Assembly: GCA_002335605.1 (NCBI GenBank)
Contig: BEDY01000006.1
Span: 1,116,001-1,180,000, forward strand
Direction of reading: 5' to 3'
From: Prillingera fragicola
Taxonomy: Eukaryota > Basidiomycota > Tremellomycetes > Trichosporonales > Trichosporonaceae
DNA length: 64,000 bases
Position 1 is the stretch's first letter, and the number at the start of each line of letters is the position of its first letter. The notes below the pieces were generated by a model, which worked only from the letters and a program-made list of their open reading frames with translations, was not told where the DNA came from and ran no database searches. Both the position numbers and the translations under genes were made by a program. Positions 33,105 to 43,898 of the stretch are shown here, piece by piece.

Positions 33105-36059
33105 TCACTCCCCTCGCGGCCAAATCCCAGCCCCGCCCCTCAACCACGCATCAAGCCAATGCACAGCTCCGGCCCAATGCGGCACCTGTCCCGTCTCGAC
33201 ATGGCGCGCAAGCATGCGCCGCATCTCCCAGAGATTCGCCATGGTAGCCGCGTTGGGGGGGTAAACCAACCCACCCTGCGGGATCGGCGGCCGCAGCACC
33301 TCCTGGGGTGACGGACGTGGCCGCGGGTATGGCTGCGCGCTGGCCAGAAGTGGGATAGCGACATGGTCCGCTGTGCGTGCTGCCCTCGTGCCCAACGCCG
33401 GTGCCGTTGCTGGACCAGGGGGCGCGGGGGCGACGCGGAGGAGATGCATTGACGCCGGTCGCGCGCGGCGTACACCGCCTGGAGGCTGGGGGAGGCTCGG
33501 CGGACCAGGTGGGCGGATACGGCGAGGCTCGTCTGTATTGTCAGCGCTGTCCAGGATCGATACGTACCCATCCCATGGTCCTCCACACGCACACCCACAT
33601 CCTCCCCGCGCCCCTGCATACCCAGCTGGCCCATGGCAGTCGCAACCCCCGGCGTCCCGTTCGGCCCCCTTCCCAGCCCCGGAACACGCAGCCCGGCCTG
33701 CTGCTGGCTCAGCTCGCCGGGTATCAGGTCCTGCGCGCGGTGCACGCGCGAGGGTCCCGCCCACGCTGGCGGAGCACGATAGGCCGGCAGCGGACTCCAA
33801 GGTGACGGGGTACGTGTGCGCGCAGGCCGTGTGGGCTGTGCCTCATGCTCTGGCTGCAGGATTCTTGTAAAGTCGGAGGGGTACACCGGTGCGCGAGCCA
33901 CGGGGAGTGTATCCGTCCTCGCCCTCTCTGGTCCGGCTTGGAGAGGCGGAGCGCGCGGTGGCGTCGAGCGGCGGGCTGGCGCGTCGTGCGTCATCGCTGC
34001 GTCGAGCAGGGCTATGAAGCGTGGTGCGTCTGACTTGACCGGGCGAGGTGCGACGACGGTGTGCGCTGGGGGGGTTGGTGGACGGGCGTGCTGGTGGGAT
34101 GGACCTGCCATGTGACTCGATTGGACATGCTGCGCTGGCGTCGCTGAGCTGGGTTGAGGCTGGTGTTGCTGATCGTAAGCGTATTGCTGAGCAAAAGCAT
34201 ACTGCCGCGCTTGAAATTGCTGCTGGCCTCGTTGCTGCTGCAGAACATACAGCTGGGCCAGAGTATGCTGGGCCGCGGCGTGATTTCGAAATCTCCCAGC
34301 CGTCGAAGCCGTCGCCGACCCCCGCGGTCGCCCAGCCTGGCCGCTGCCATACCCAGCGCCCACGGCCGACGCCAGCGGCCGCGGACCTGTGCCATTCCTT
34401 GGCACCTCGGTGCCATAGAGCTCTTGCAGCGCGTGGCCCTCGTGCGGATCCTCGTGTGCGGCCCACACGCTCCTTCCGGCCGGGAATTGCATTTGAAGCG
34501 GCGTGAGCGCCGTCGCTGCCCTTGGAGGTTGCTGGTGCTCGTCGTCGCTGGAGACGACCGGCATGCGCCAGGGGTGTTCGACCTGCCCCCCCTGCAGCCA
34601 ATTCCACGGCGGGCTGTTGGCGTGACTGGCAGTCGCGGCCGCGGAACCGGTCCCAACTCTCGTAGCAGAGGCCCTCCGGCGCAGCGGTGGGTATCCTTCC
34701 CGAGACGACGTGACCGGCTGCTCCGGCTGGGAGGCCTGGCCAAACTCCGTCTTGATCGGCGGGGCAGACCCCGGCGCACGCCCGGGTGGATTGTCGACGT
34801 TCACAGGCGCACCTCCTTGATATCGACTGAGCACCTTGTCACCCTTCCACCAACTCTTGATCGCACCAGGCGGCCCCGCTTGCCCCTCCTCCTTGGGCTC
34901 AAGCGGCGGCGGCACCCTCCCGCGCTCCACAACGGCCTTGAGCCGGGGCATGGCAAGCGAGCAAACCTCCCCCGCGGCGGTGCACAGTTTACACCCAAAC
35001 TCCGTGCGCGTGGCTGGATGGGCGTCGACAAAGCACCGCCAGGGATACCGGCACCGAGTGCACCTGTCCCGGCCGAAAAGTTCGATCAGGTCGGGAGCGT
35101 GTGGGAGGGTGCGTTGGTGGGCTAGCCTTTGTGCTGCCCAGGACACCTGCGTTCCGAGTTGCTCTCGCTGTTCCCCTACCGGGCTCTGCGGGTCAGCGTT
35201 AGTTGCAGTCCGTCGACTCACTGCTCCCGGCCTGGTCGGCACTTGGAAGGGTGACACGCCCGAGTCCGAGTTAGATGCTTGCCTGTCCTCGGGGCTAAGC
35301 CAGTATCTAGCCCTGGGACCCAATCCAGCCGTTCGAGGCCCAGGGGTGTACGCAGCTGCATTCCATCCTGATGTTTGAAGCCCCGCCGTACTCGGCCCGC
35401 TTGATGCAGCGCGTCCGCTCGGCCTGAAAATCAATACTGGTCCCACGCTCACAGAGCCAAATAACTCACTCGCCAGCTCTGGACACCGTTTTCATGTCGT
35501 GAATGCTTCCTCGGCGCTTAGGCAGCGGTCTCTCGTCGCCGCCGCTTCCAGACCGGGGTCGGCGGCCTAGCGCCGAGAGAGGCGCTGTGTGCACGTCTGG
35601 GTTTGCGTGCGTTGTGATGATCAGCGGTGGCGGTCGATGGGGTTTGGGTTTGGGCGCAAGAGCTTTGATTGTCGATAGCGGAATGTCGGGGCTGCTTGAG
35701 GCGCACCTCGGTCCAACACCCGCAGGAGACAAAGGCAGCGGTGGAGTAACAGCAGCGGCAGGCGACCCAGACACGCGCTCGCTCTTGACAGCCATATTCT
35801 CGTCCTCGTCCTCACTCTCAGGCGGCAGGACCCTCCTGGGCGGAATCGCCACCGGCGCCTCCTGGCTGCTCCCACTGTGCGTCTGTGTGCGCGCGCCGGC
35901 GCGCGGTGGTGGGAGTGGCGAGGGCTGGTCGAGATCCATGTCGGACAGCTCTGGGCTCGACGGCGGGAGGGGCGTGAGCGGTGAGGTTGTGCTCCTCGTG
36001 TCTGCCTGGGAGCGGTAGATTGACCTGTCAGTCATGGTGAATTGTACGGCAAACTCCAT
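33105..36059 (-). CDS. Pro/Gln-rich protein with a variant six-cysteine cluster; regulator candidate
   Basis: Four exons (35470-36059, 35222-35423, 33568-35185, 33105-33532; introns of 46, 36 and 35 nt) give 945 aa from the ATG at 36059. A second in-frame ATG at 36035 is also well placed. The protein is mostly disordered: an acidic and SP-rich N-terminus, a basic PLPKRRGS patch near residue 185, a Gln-rich part (QQQRGQQQFQARQYAFAQQYAYDQQHQ split over residues about 510-540) and Pro-rich stretches. Near residues 306-339 six Cys are spaced CX2CX5CX13CX2CX6C. This resembles a fungal Zn2Cys6 binuclear cluster but has a shorter first loop and a central rather than N-terminal position. The C-terminus has an ordered helix (LWEMRRMLARHVETG). 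A transcription regulator is inferred; no family is recognised. Confidence 0.7.
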
Positions 36060-37225
36060 TTTGAGAAATAAAGAATGGCAGTTGATATAGTCGTGCAGCT
36101 GTGTGAGGAGGCACGTACACGAGAATCCCATCAGTGCCATCAGTTATCTGTCAGAACGTGGCGTTCCCCAGCCATCGTGCACTGTCCCTTCTGGCGCAGT
36201 GGAGTAACGGCAATAGGGTTTGTTGTTGTTTGCTTCTTGTGCACATTCAGCAGACTGGCGTCTGCGCTGCGTGATGCGAGGATACTACCCCAAAAGGCGT
36301 TGCAGACTGTGGCCTGTTTGTATAGCACATCACTGATCGCAATAAGAGATGTTGATGACAGAGTGATCGTGGCAAGAGTTGATCAGTTTGCTGTGGAGTC
36401 TGTGCACGGTGAGCAGTCAAGCATGTGAGCAAGAGATGTAGCTGATGGTGAGCAAGAGATGTTGCAGTAGGCGATGGTGATGATGATGAGAGCAAGACCA
36501 GAACTGTCTCGGGCCATGCCGATCTTGCCCACGGCTGCAATCCGGATCGACATCAATGATCATCGCCGTGTTGTGATACCCGGAGATGCAGTCCGCGGCC
36601 GTCGTCTGTGATGGCATTCGGATTGCTAAACCCCGGCTAACCGGAGCAAGTAGCCAGCACCAGAATGCATAGGGGGCCGAGTGCGGGGAAAGCAATAATA
36701 CTCCCGTTCTCACCACTGCTGCATCCCGGGCACCGGCTTTGTCAGGACACCCAGGACACCCAGGGCCATCGGAACAGCCAGTAGTCAGCACTCTCTCGCT
36801 CTGCACCCTCGGCCATCCTGCACTCTCCCTGCTCCCTGCTCCCTCCTCACCCAGGCAACCCAGGCCCACGGTAAAAGTCGCCACGGTCTATTCAGCGCTG
36901 GGTCGCCGCCTCGGCCCACCCGACCTCTACTCAAAGCTGAGATCATCGTCTCCACTGTCCAGCAGCCTCGGTCGCAAGTAAGCGGGTCAACCCCATCGAT
37001 CATTGCGCTGCTTGTGGAAAACTACTCTTTCTTTCTCTCTCTCTCTCGCTACCATCTTCTGCCATCAACACCAACCCCATCTAGCATCCAGTCTCAAGCA
37101 TCTAAACCCCGTCCAACGGTAACACGACTTTTCCACCCTCCGGGCTCGGTTCCTCGGCCTTCGCCGTCATTCTCTACCCGGCCTCTCAATCCCCGCCCAT
37201 CTCGACCTTTTTACCTTTCTCAACA
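36060..37225. promoter_or_regulatory. Divergent promoter region of the six-cysteine gene and RIB1
   Basis: About 1.2 kb between start codons. The RIB1 side ends in a pyrimidine tract (CTTTCTCTCTCTC around 37025-37048) and a CCC/TCT-rich leader. GATGATG repeats occur near 36470-36490. No gene is supported. Confidence 0.4.
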
Positions 37226-38851
37226 ATGCCAATGGTCATGGAGGCACACGCCCCACACCACTCGCACGCCCAGAGCGACCTGGACGTCCTAGCCATGCTG
37301 ACTGCCGACGGCCCCAAGGCGCCCTCGTCGTCGGTAAACGGCAAGAAAAAGGCGCTCCCCCGAGGCAACGCCGGCGGCGGCGGACTCGACTCGCTCCTGC
37401 TCTCGGCTGTGCTGTCCGGTAGCGGCCCCATGTCGCGACACCACTTTGCGCACGCTGCTCCGGGCGCATACACGTCGTGTGACCAGAGCAGGCCGAGCTC
37501 ACCCCCGCGGAGTCGGCAGGCCCCACGCAGCGTGCGTCTCGCCGAGGAGGCCGCCCAGCCCGAGTCGTCTGCCGCTGCTGCTGCCGCTACGTCGTCCGCA
37601 CTCGCAGACGACGACGAGCCCATGCTCGCGCCCCCAAAGGAGCGCAAGCGCCGCATGTCAACCGACCCCTCCCCCATCGCCCAGGTCCTGCAGCAGGCCT
37701 CCCCCGCCCACGTAAACTACTACCACGGCCGCGGACTCGTTCCCAAACCGACTACCCGCCCGGCGGTGCGCTGCATGGCCCGCACGCGGGTGCCGACACC
37801 ACACGGCGATGTGTTTTTGCATCTGTACCACAACTCTGCCGACAATAAAGAACACCTCGCGATCGTCACCGACCCAGTCCAGCTCGACCCGGCCACACGC
37901 GCGGCAGCACCAAAGGGCCGGCGCGAGATTCGCTCTCGCTCACTGGACGCCGTCTGGCGTACAGGCGAGACGGACATGGAGCGCGTCGTGCGTGGAGCCT
38001 ACGTTGGGCGGCTCAACCCGGGCTCCGAGGGGCAGGCGTCCAAGCCCCAATCAGGGCCTGCTGTTGCCGACCCCGAGGCTGACGCTGATATTTTGCCATT
38101 GGTCCGTATCCACTCGGAATGCTTTACGGGCGAGACGATTGGGTCCATGCGGTGCGACTGCGGCGAGCAGCTCGACGAGGCCATGCGCCGCATCGCCGAG
38201 CCCCAGCGTGTCGGCGCGAGCTCCAACGAATACCTCCCCACGCCCGAGGCCTCGCGCGCGCCTTCCCCGGGGACACGGTCCGACGCACCCGTCGTCCCCG
38301 GCCGCGGCGTTGTCATCTACATGCGCCAGGAAGGCCGCGGTATCGGCCTCCTCGAAAAGATTAGGGCGTACAACCTCCAGGACCTGGGTCACGACACGGT
38401 CACCGCCAACCTCATGCTGGGCCACGGCGCCGACGAGCGCACCTATGGAGTTGCGGCTGAGATTCTGCGTGATCTCGGCTTGGCAGGCGACGAGGCCGAG
38501 CCTGGCGTGCGGCTCTTGACGAACAATCCGGAAAAAGTCGAGGGTCTCTCGGGCGAAGGGATTGTCATTGCCGAGCGCGTCGGCATGGTCCCAAGGGACT
38601 GGCAGTGCCAGTCCGAGGAAGGGGGCGAAAAGGAGTTTGAATCCTACCGCGAGCGGAGGGCTGGTGTCGGCTTGCTTGGAGCGACGACAACACGGGGGCC
38701 CGAGCTGGAAAAGTACTTGAGGACAAAGATTGAGAGGATGGGGCATAGTGAGTCTTTCACGCGAGCGAGTCCGCGCAGCGGGCGAGTGAGCGGCGTCGGT
38801 CCGAATCACAGGTTTGCTGACACCCCCGCAGTGATTGATATTCCAGAGTAA
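37226..38851 (+). CDS. RIB1: GTP cyclohydrolase II (riboflavin synthesis)
   Basis: Converts GTP to 2,5-diamino-6-ribosylamino-pyrimidinone phosphate, the first committed step of riboflavin synthesis. I propose exons 37226-38747 and 38832-38851 (84-nt intron), giving 513 aa. If the intron is retained, the frame stays open and yields 541 aa. Zinc ligands are in [56 protein letters not shown] and [12 protein letters not shown] complete the active site. An N-terminal extension of about 160 Ser/Ala-rich residues precedes the fold. A 35-residue Ser/Pro insertion splits the fold between AMRRIAE and [12 protein letters not shown]. Both make it much longer than yeast Rib1 (345). Core catalytic residues are intact, so it should be active. 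Confidence 0.93.
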   Translation: MPMVMEAHAPHHSHAQSDLDVLAMLTADGPKAPSSSVNGKKKALPRGNAGGGGLDSLLLSAVLSGSGPMSRHHFAHAAPGAYTSCDQSRPSSPPRSRQAPRSVRLAEEAAQPESSAAAAAATSSALADDDEPMLAPPKERKRRMSTDPSPIAQVLQQASPAHVNYYHGRGLVPKPTTRPAVRCMARTRVPTPHGDVFLHLYHNSADNKEHLAIVTDPVQLDPATRAAAPKGRREIRSRSLDAVWRTGETDMERVVRGAYVGRLNPGSEGQASKPQSGPAVADPEADADILPLVRIHSECFTGETIGSMRCDCGEQLDEAMRRIAEPQRVGASSNEYLPTPEASRAPSPGTRSDAPVVPGRGVVIYMRQEGRGIGLLEKIRAYNLQDLGHDTVTANLMLGHGADERTYGVAAEILRDLGLAGDEAEPGVRLLTNNPEKVEGLSGEGIVIAERVGMVPRDWQCQSEEGGEKEFESYRERRAGVGLLGATTTRGPELEKYLRTKIERMGHSESFTRASPRSGRVSGVGPNHRFADTPAVIDIPE

Positions 38852-39441
38852 GCTTTGTAGACCTGTATGCCATGGGCTAGCTTTACTACTGGGGCACTGG
38901 GACTGCCGTTGGTGTGGAGCTGTGCTGACAGGGCGGCGGGCATGGGTGTCAGTTGCATGTGCTGCATCTTGTCTTCAATGTGCGGCCCGCAAGAGCAGCT
39001 GGAGGCACTGGCCGACATGGACGTTGGGATTGCTGCAGAGGAACGGTGGGTGAGGGTGGTGGCTCGGCGCTTCCGATGCTGCAGTCAAGTTCTCGTTGAT
39101 CGCTGTGGCGACACACTCTACTGCATGCTGCGGACCGACACAAACGACATTTCTCTTTATTTATTTGTGTATTGTCTACGGCCAGAAGAGATGCAGATGG
39201 GCATGTAAGTCGTGTGAGTGGAGCTCATCTTCGCACCACACGTCGATTAGCGTGCCTGATCCCCAATATCTAATCAATGATTAGAATTCTGTTTCTAATC
39301 AAACACATTCTGATTAGAAATTTGCCACCGCTCCACCCCAGGTCCAGGGCACGAGTTTTGATCATTTCCAGACGCGTCCACTCATCCACCACTGTCTCCA
39401 TTGTCCACAACATCCTCACCCCTTTGTGCAGCGTGGCCACA
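38852..39441. promoter_or_regulatory. RIB1 3' region and FUN30 promoter
   Basis: About 590 bases. The right half is the upstream region of the FUN30 gene and carries an array of TCTAATCA palindromic half-sites listed separately. Confidence 0.45.
39269..39318. repeat. Array of alternating TCTAATCA / TGATTAGA half-sites
   Basis: Four perfect 8-mers at 39269-39276 (forward), 39278-39285 (reverse), 39294-39301 (forward) and 39311-39318 (reverse) form two inverted repeats with 1- and 9-base spacers. A further GATTAG lies at about 39245. The array is about 125 bases upstream of the FUN30 ATG, a likely position for a transcription-factor site with a TAAT core. Confidence 0.65.
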
Positions 39442-42400
39442 ATGTCCACAGATTCGTCTCATCGCAGGAAGGTAAGGATCCTCCTGCAACATACCAGCAG
39501 CACTAACGACCACAGCTGCTAGATGACCTGCGCGCCAGGAAACTAGCACAATCCAACCCCGCTCCGCCCCAGCCAGCGTCACCCGATGCGCGCGTCCTCG
39601 TCCCGGCCTCTTCGCCCTCGAGGCCCGCTCCTCTCATCCCTTCCTCCAACATTGCGCGTGCCAAACCTCCTCCCACCCCTCCGAAGACCAACGGCATTGA
39701 TCTAGCGCTCTACTCTCCCAACTCGCCTCAACCCTTGTCCAGGTTGAAGAAGCGCTACGACCCGGACGCATCTCCGTCCAAACCTGCCAATGCTTCCCAC
39801 GCCCCGTCCCCCTCGTCGTCGTCAGCAGCAGCAGGGCCCAGCACCAAACCGCGGCCCAAAGCCATGCTCGTGCAAGCAGCCCGCGCCCACCACGACCAGG
39901 ACAAGGAGGACAAGTACCGCCGCCTGCGGTCGCAGTTCAAAACCCTCGAGCGCGCAGACATCATGCAGGCCCTCGATCGGTTCACCGACATGGACGGCGT
40001 GATGGCGCATCTCGGGGCGTTGAGCGACCGCGCCGTGCGCCTGCCCCCGACCACGCCAGCAGGGCCGACGGCGAGCTTTGCCGCCAAGCTCGGCCAGTTT
40101 GCCTACTCTGGCACCAACGGCTCTGCCCGCTCCAGCCTCGGCGCGTCGAGTCTCAGCTCGTTTGCCAGCGGCGCAGCGAGCGCGTCCTCTACGCCACCGC
40201 AGGGTACCAAGCGGCGGAAGAATGAGAAATCGACCATCTACGCGAAACGTGATCCCAAAAAGGCCAAGCGCCGGGATCCGGACGATGACAGCGAGGCCGA
40301 GGCGAGCGGTCACAGCGACGAGGGATCGGATGCCTGGTCTGGCGACGAGCGCGGACGGAAGAAGCGGCGCGGGAGCGACGATGAGGTCGATGCCGAGGGC
40401 GCGGCGCTCAAGGCCTTTAACGAGGCAGAAGCTGATGTGCTTACCGGCACTATTGCTTGTTCTGAAGAACAGGCGGCGAAAATCGTTGGACTGAGGCCGT
40501 TTGACGACGTCGACGATGTGTTTACAAAACTCAACAAAGCCCGCGGAGTGAGCTTCAAACTGTTTGAGCAGTACACCGAGATCATGGAGGGGTACGTCCA
40601 GATTGACGCCTGCTTGAACCGCTGCGAGGCTATCGCTGCCGATATCGCCAATACCCACGGCGTGTGGAAGGCTGCGTCCACGCTCAGCGACAGCGTTACC
40701 GGCACACCACGGAGCGACGGACTGAACGACGTCAAGGTCGACGTCGACAAGGTCTCGGAGCTGCTGCGGAGCGAGACGGATATGCGCAAGCGCAAGATTC
40801 TCAGCTCGTACATCAGGACTCAGCCCGAGTTGCTGTCCGAGGGCACAATCCTCAAAGACTATCAGCTCCTCGGCGTCAACTGGCTCAACTTGCTGTACTC
40901 GCGCCGCATCGGTTGCATTCTCGCCGACGAAATGGGTCTCGGCAAGACAATTCAAGTCATTGCCTTTCTCGCATACCTAAAGGCAAAAGGGACGCGCGGA
41001 CCACACATGATTTTCGTGCCGGCCTCGACGCTCGAGAACTGGACCCGCGAGTTTGAGCGGTTCGCCCCCGACATTGACGTTCAGACGTACTATGGCACGC
41101 AGAGCGAGCGTGGCGAACTGCGCGACGAGCTCAAGCACAAGTTTCGCGCTGGCCAGCTCGAGGTTGTGCTCGCGTCGTACACGCAGGTGCAGTCTGCCGA
41201 CGACTTGGGCTTTTTCCGCAAAAAAATCCAGTTTGAAACTTGCGTCTACGACGAGGCGCATGCGCTAAAGAGCTTCAACACGAAGCGGTACCAGGACTTG
41301 GTATCGATCAAGCCCAAATGGCGCTTGTTGCTTACAGGCACGCCCGTACAGAACAACCTGCAAGAGCTCGTTTCGCTGCTCATGTTCATTCACAAGGACA
41401 TTTTTACCGACGCCGAGCCGTACCTCCGTGCCATCTTCAAGGTCAAGTCGTCTGGCCAGACTTCCTTGTTGTCCCAAGCACGCGTCAGCCGTGCACGCAC
41501 AATGCTCACGCCCTTTGTCCTGCGCCGACGCAAGGCAGCAGTCCTCACGCTCCCACCCAAGATTGAGACTACCGAGGAGTGTGAAATGACCTCGACGCAG
41601 CAGCGTCTCTACCGCGACACCCTCCGACGCTCCCGTAAAGTCATCCGCGAGATGAACGAGGAGGCGATCGAGGCTGCGGGCGAGGACGACGGGGAGAAGA
41701 AGCCCAAGGCCAAGAAGAATACTGTGCCTGTGGACAAGAATTCGAGCGCAAACATCATCATGGACCTGCGCAAGGCTGCCTCGCACCCTTTGCTCTTCAG
41801 GCGGCTGTATACCTCGGCCAAAGTCAACCAGATTGCCCGCGCATGCTTGAACACGCCGACGTGGTGCGACTCAAAGTTTGAGTATGTCGTCGAAGATCTC
41901 GAGATCATGTCGGATGCCGAGATCCACCACTTTGTGTCCGAGCACGACGAGCTGGCTCATTTCGCGCTCGACGAGTCGGCCTTTCTCGAGGGTGGCAAGG
42001 TGCGTGCGCTTAAGACGCACATCAACCGTTGCCAAAAGGAGGGCAAGCGCATGCTCCTGTTCTCGCAGTTTACCATGATCCTGGATATTCTTCAGGTGGT
42101 GCTCAAGAACGAGGGCGTGCGCTTTGTCCGCCTCGATGGCGGGACGAGGACGGATGAGCGCCAGGGCCTGGTGGACGAGTTTAACGAGGATCCCGACATT
42201 ACCGTCTTTCTCCTCTCCACCAAAGCCGGCGGCGTGGGCATCAACCTGACTGCCGCCTCTGTCGTGGTCATATTCGACCAAGACTTTAACCCGCACAACG
42301 ATCGCCAGGCCGCGGACCGCGCCTACCGTATCGGCCAAGAACGCGAGGTAGAGGTCATCAAGCTCATCTCCAAAGACTCGATCGACGAGGACATTCTCTC

Positions 42401-42674
42401 CATCGGCCTCACAAAGCTCCAGCTAGACGACATGGTCGGCCACGGAGCCGAGACGTCTGGCACCGCCACGCCCGGTGCCGCGGCCGTCGAGGGCCAGGAC
42501 GACAATACGGCCAAGGACGTGAAAAAGTCATTGCTACGCACCCTGCGGAGCAAGTTTGAGGCCGAGGGAGACGCAAAGGCCGAGGACGATGCGGCTGCCA
42601 AGGCCGAGGATGAGGGGACGCCCCGGGAGGCCGGCACACAGGTTAAGCGGGCCGCTGGCGTGAAGAGGGCGTGA
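39442..42674 (+). CDS. FUN30: FUN30/SMARCAD1-type SNF2 chromatin remodeller
   Basis: Nuclear ATP-dependent remodeller of the Fun30/Fft/ETL1 branch, which acts in heterochromatin maintenance and DNA-end resection. A 30-nt first exon (39442-39471) and a 44-nt intron precede one long exon (39516-42674), giving 1062 aa. The start is the ATG in ACAATGTCC; splicing reads HRRK then LLDDLRARK. A CUE-like ubiquitin-binding helix pair lies near residues 155-195 (LRSQFKTLERADIMQALDRF). SNF2 motifs: LKDYQLLGVNWL, ADEMGLGKT (Lys487), YDEAHALKS (Asp589), TGTPVQNN, and in the second lobe LLFSQFTMILDILQ, STKAGGVGINL and DRAYRIGQ. The C-terminus is acidic and Lys-rich. The CUE assignment is weaker than the ATPase assignment. 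Confidence 0.9.
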
Positions 42675-42839
42675 AGGTTGTCGTTGTCATTGACGAGTAG
42701 GAGCGTTTCTTGTCATCCACCTGCTTGCAGTTGAGTGTTTTTATAGTTGCATTAGTCGTACTTTGTGCGCAACGTCATATCCATATGCCCAATGCATGCT
42801 TGCATACTGGAAACTCTGGGGTCTATTAAGTCGTGAGGG

Positions 42840-43662
42840 TTACTGGAAAATCGAGAGAGAGCGAACATGCTTGTCCACTGCGGCGCGAAACTGGTCGTCA
42901 GCGTCCCATCACAAGTCCCAAGCACGTCGAATCTGCAGAGCTTCTGCTCGAGGAGCTGTCTCACAACTCACCTGATCGTTATCAATCCCCTTTGTCCTGC
43001 TATCCATCTCGACGAGTGGATTCCTGACCACATGGTCAACAAACGCGCCCTGGTGCAGCTGTCGAAGCACGAATCGCAACGAGTCGGCATTTGGGTCGGA
43101 CAGCAAGACGAATTTAAAGCCCGTGAGCGTCTCGTACAGATGCAGCCTGTACTGCGACGTCTTGTACGAGGTAAACGCCTCGTCCCTTGGTCGTCAGCTC
43201 GTAGCACGCCAGCGTGACTCACTTGCCAGACAACTTTTTGACCATGTTCCGCAAACTCAAAATCACACCGTACACCAACTTTGCCTCCTCGTCAAACGGC
43301 AGCCCCGCACCCGATCCAACGCCACTCGCACGCTTGCTCCCAGCCTGCACACCGAGGGCCTGCTGCTGTGCGGCTGGCCCGCCAGTCCCAGGCGTTGGCG
43401 GGAGACTGCCGCTTGCCCCGCTGAAGATGCTCTCGCGGACCGCACCGCCTGCCCCCGCCGTTGGGGCTAGGCGGTGGACTCCGGGGCGGTCGTTCTGCGG
43501 CGCTGGAGGGCGGACGGGGCTGGTACGGTGCCAGTCGTGGTAGTAGACGCAGTCGCAGTGGCTGTGCTGTCAGGGGCTGTGGGGCGCGGAGGAGCCACGG
43601 CCATGGGGCAGTTGGTGGAGGGATACGCACCGGTCAAAGATGTATAATGAGTAGATTGTCAT
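42840..43662 (-). CDS. BET5: TRAPP complex subunit BET5 (TRAPPC1)
   Basis: Core subunit of the TRAPP tethering complexes (Ypt1/Rab1 exchange factor, ER-to-Golgi traffic). Four exons (43631-43662, 43223-43561, 42972-43185, 42840-42890; introns 69, 37 and 81 nt) give 211 aa. The longin-type start MTIYSLYIFDRHCDCVYYHDWHR is typical, as are EEAKLVYGVILSLRNMVKKLS, YRLHLYETLTGFKFVLLSDP and VVRNPL. Between the first strand block and the EEAKLVYG helix there is a Gly/Pro/Ala-rich insertion of about 75 residues, which makes it about 50 residues longer than yeast Bet5 (159). The gene is head-to-head with DNA ligase I, with only 236 bases between the start codons, so a bidirectional promoter is likely. 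Confidence 0.9.
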
Positions 43663-43898
43663 GCTGGGCTGGATAATGTTGTGGATGCAGCAACAGTAGT
43701 AGATGTAGTCGCGGCGTGTAATGATCGCGTCGAACTGCAGCCACGTGTGAGTCGCGTGGTGTAGACGTGCCTGAGATGACGTAGGATTGAGTCTCCAACT
43801 ACTGATTGTTGACAGTCGATGGACATTGCTCTTGACACTACACTCTCTCAACTCACGCACTCTTACAGCAGGCGGTCTGCAGTCACTAGAATCGGGCT

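Noticed and set aside
38051..38809. 252-codon minus-strand frame opposite RIB1
   Set aside because: Mirror of the cyclohydrolase codons with no recognisable family.
39735..39777. Possible TTG start for the FUN30 protein
   Set aside because: A non-AUG start is unnecessary. The frame extends upstream to 39516, where a normal acceptor joins a short first exon with a good ATG at 39442.
39822..40955. 377-codon minus-strand frame opposite FUN30
   Set aside because: Antisense shadow with no domain. The plus strand encodes the clearly conserved SNF2 protein.
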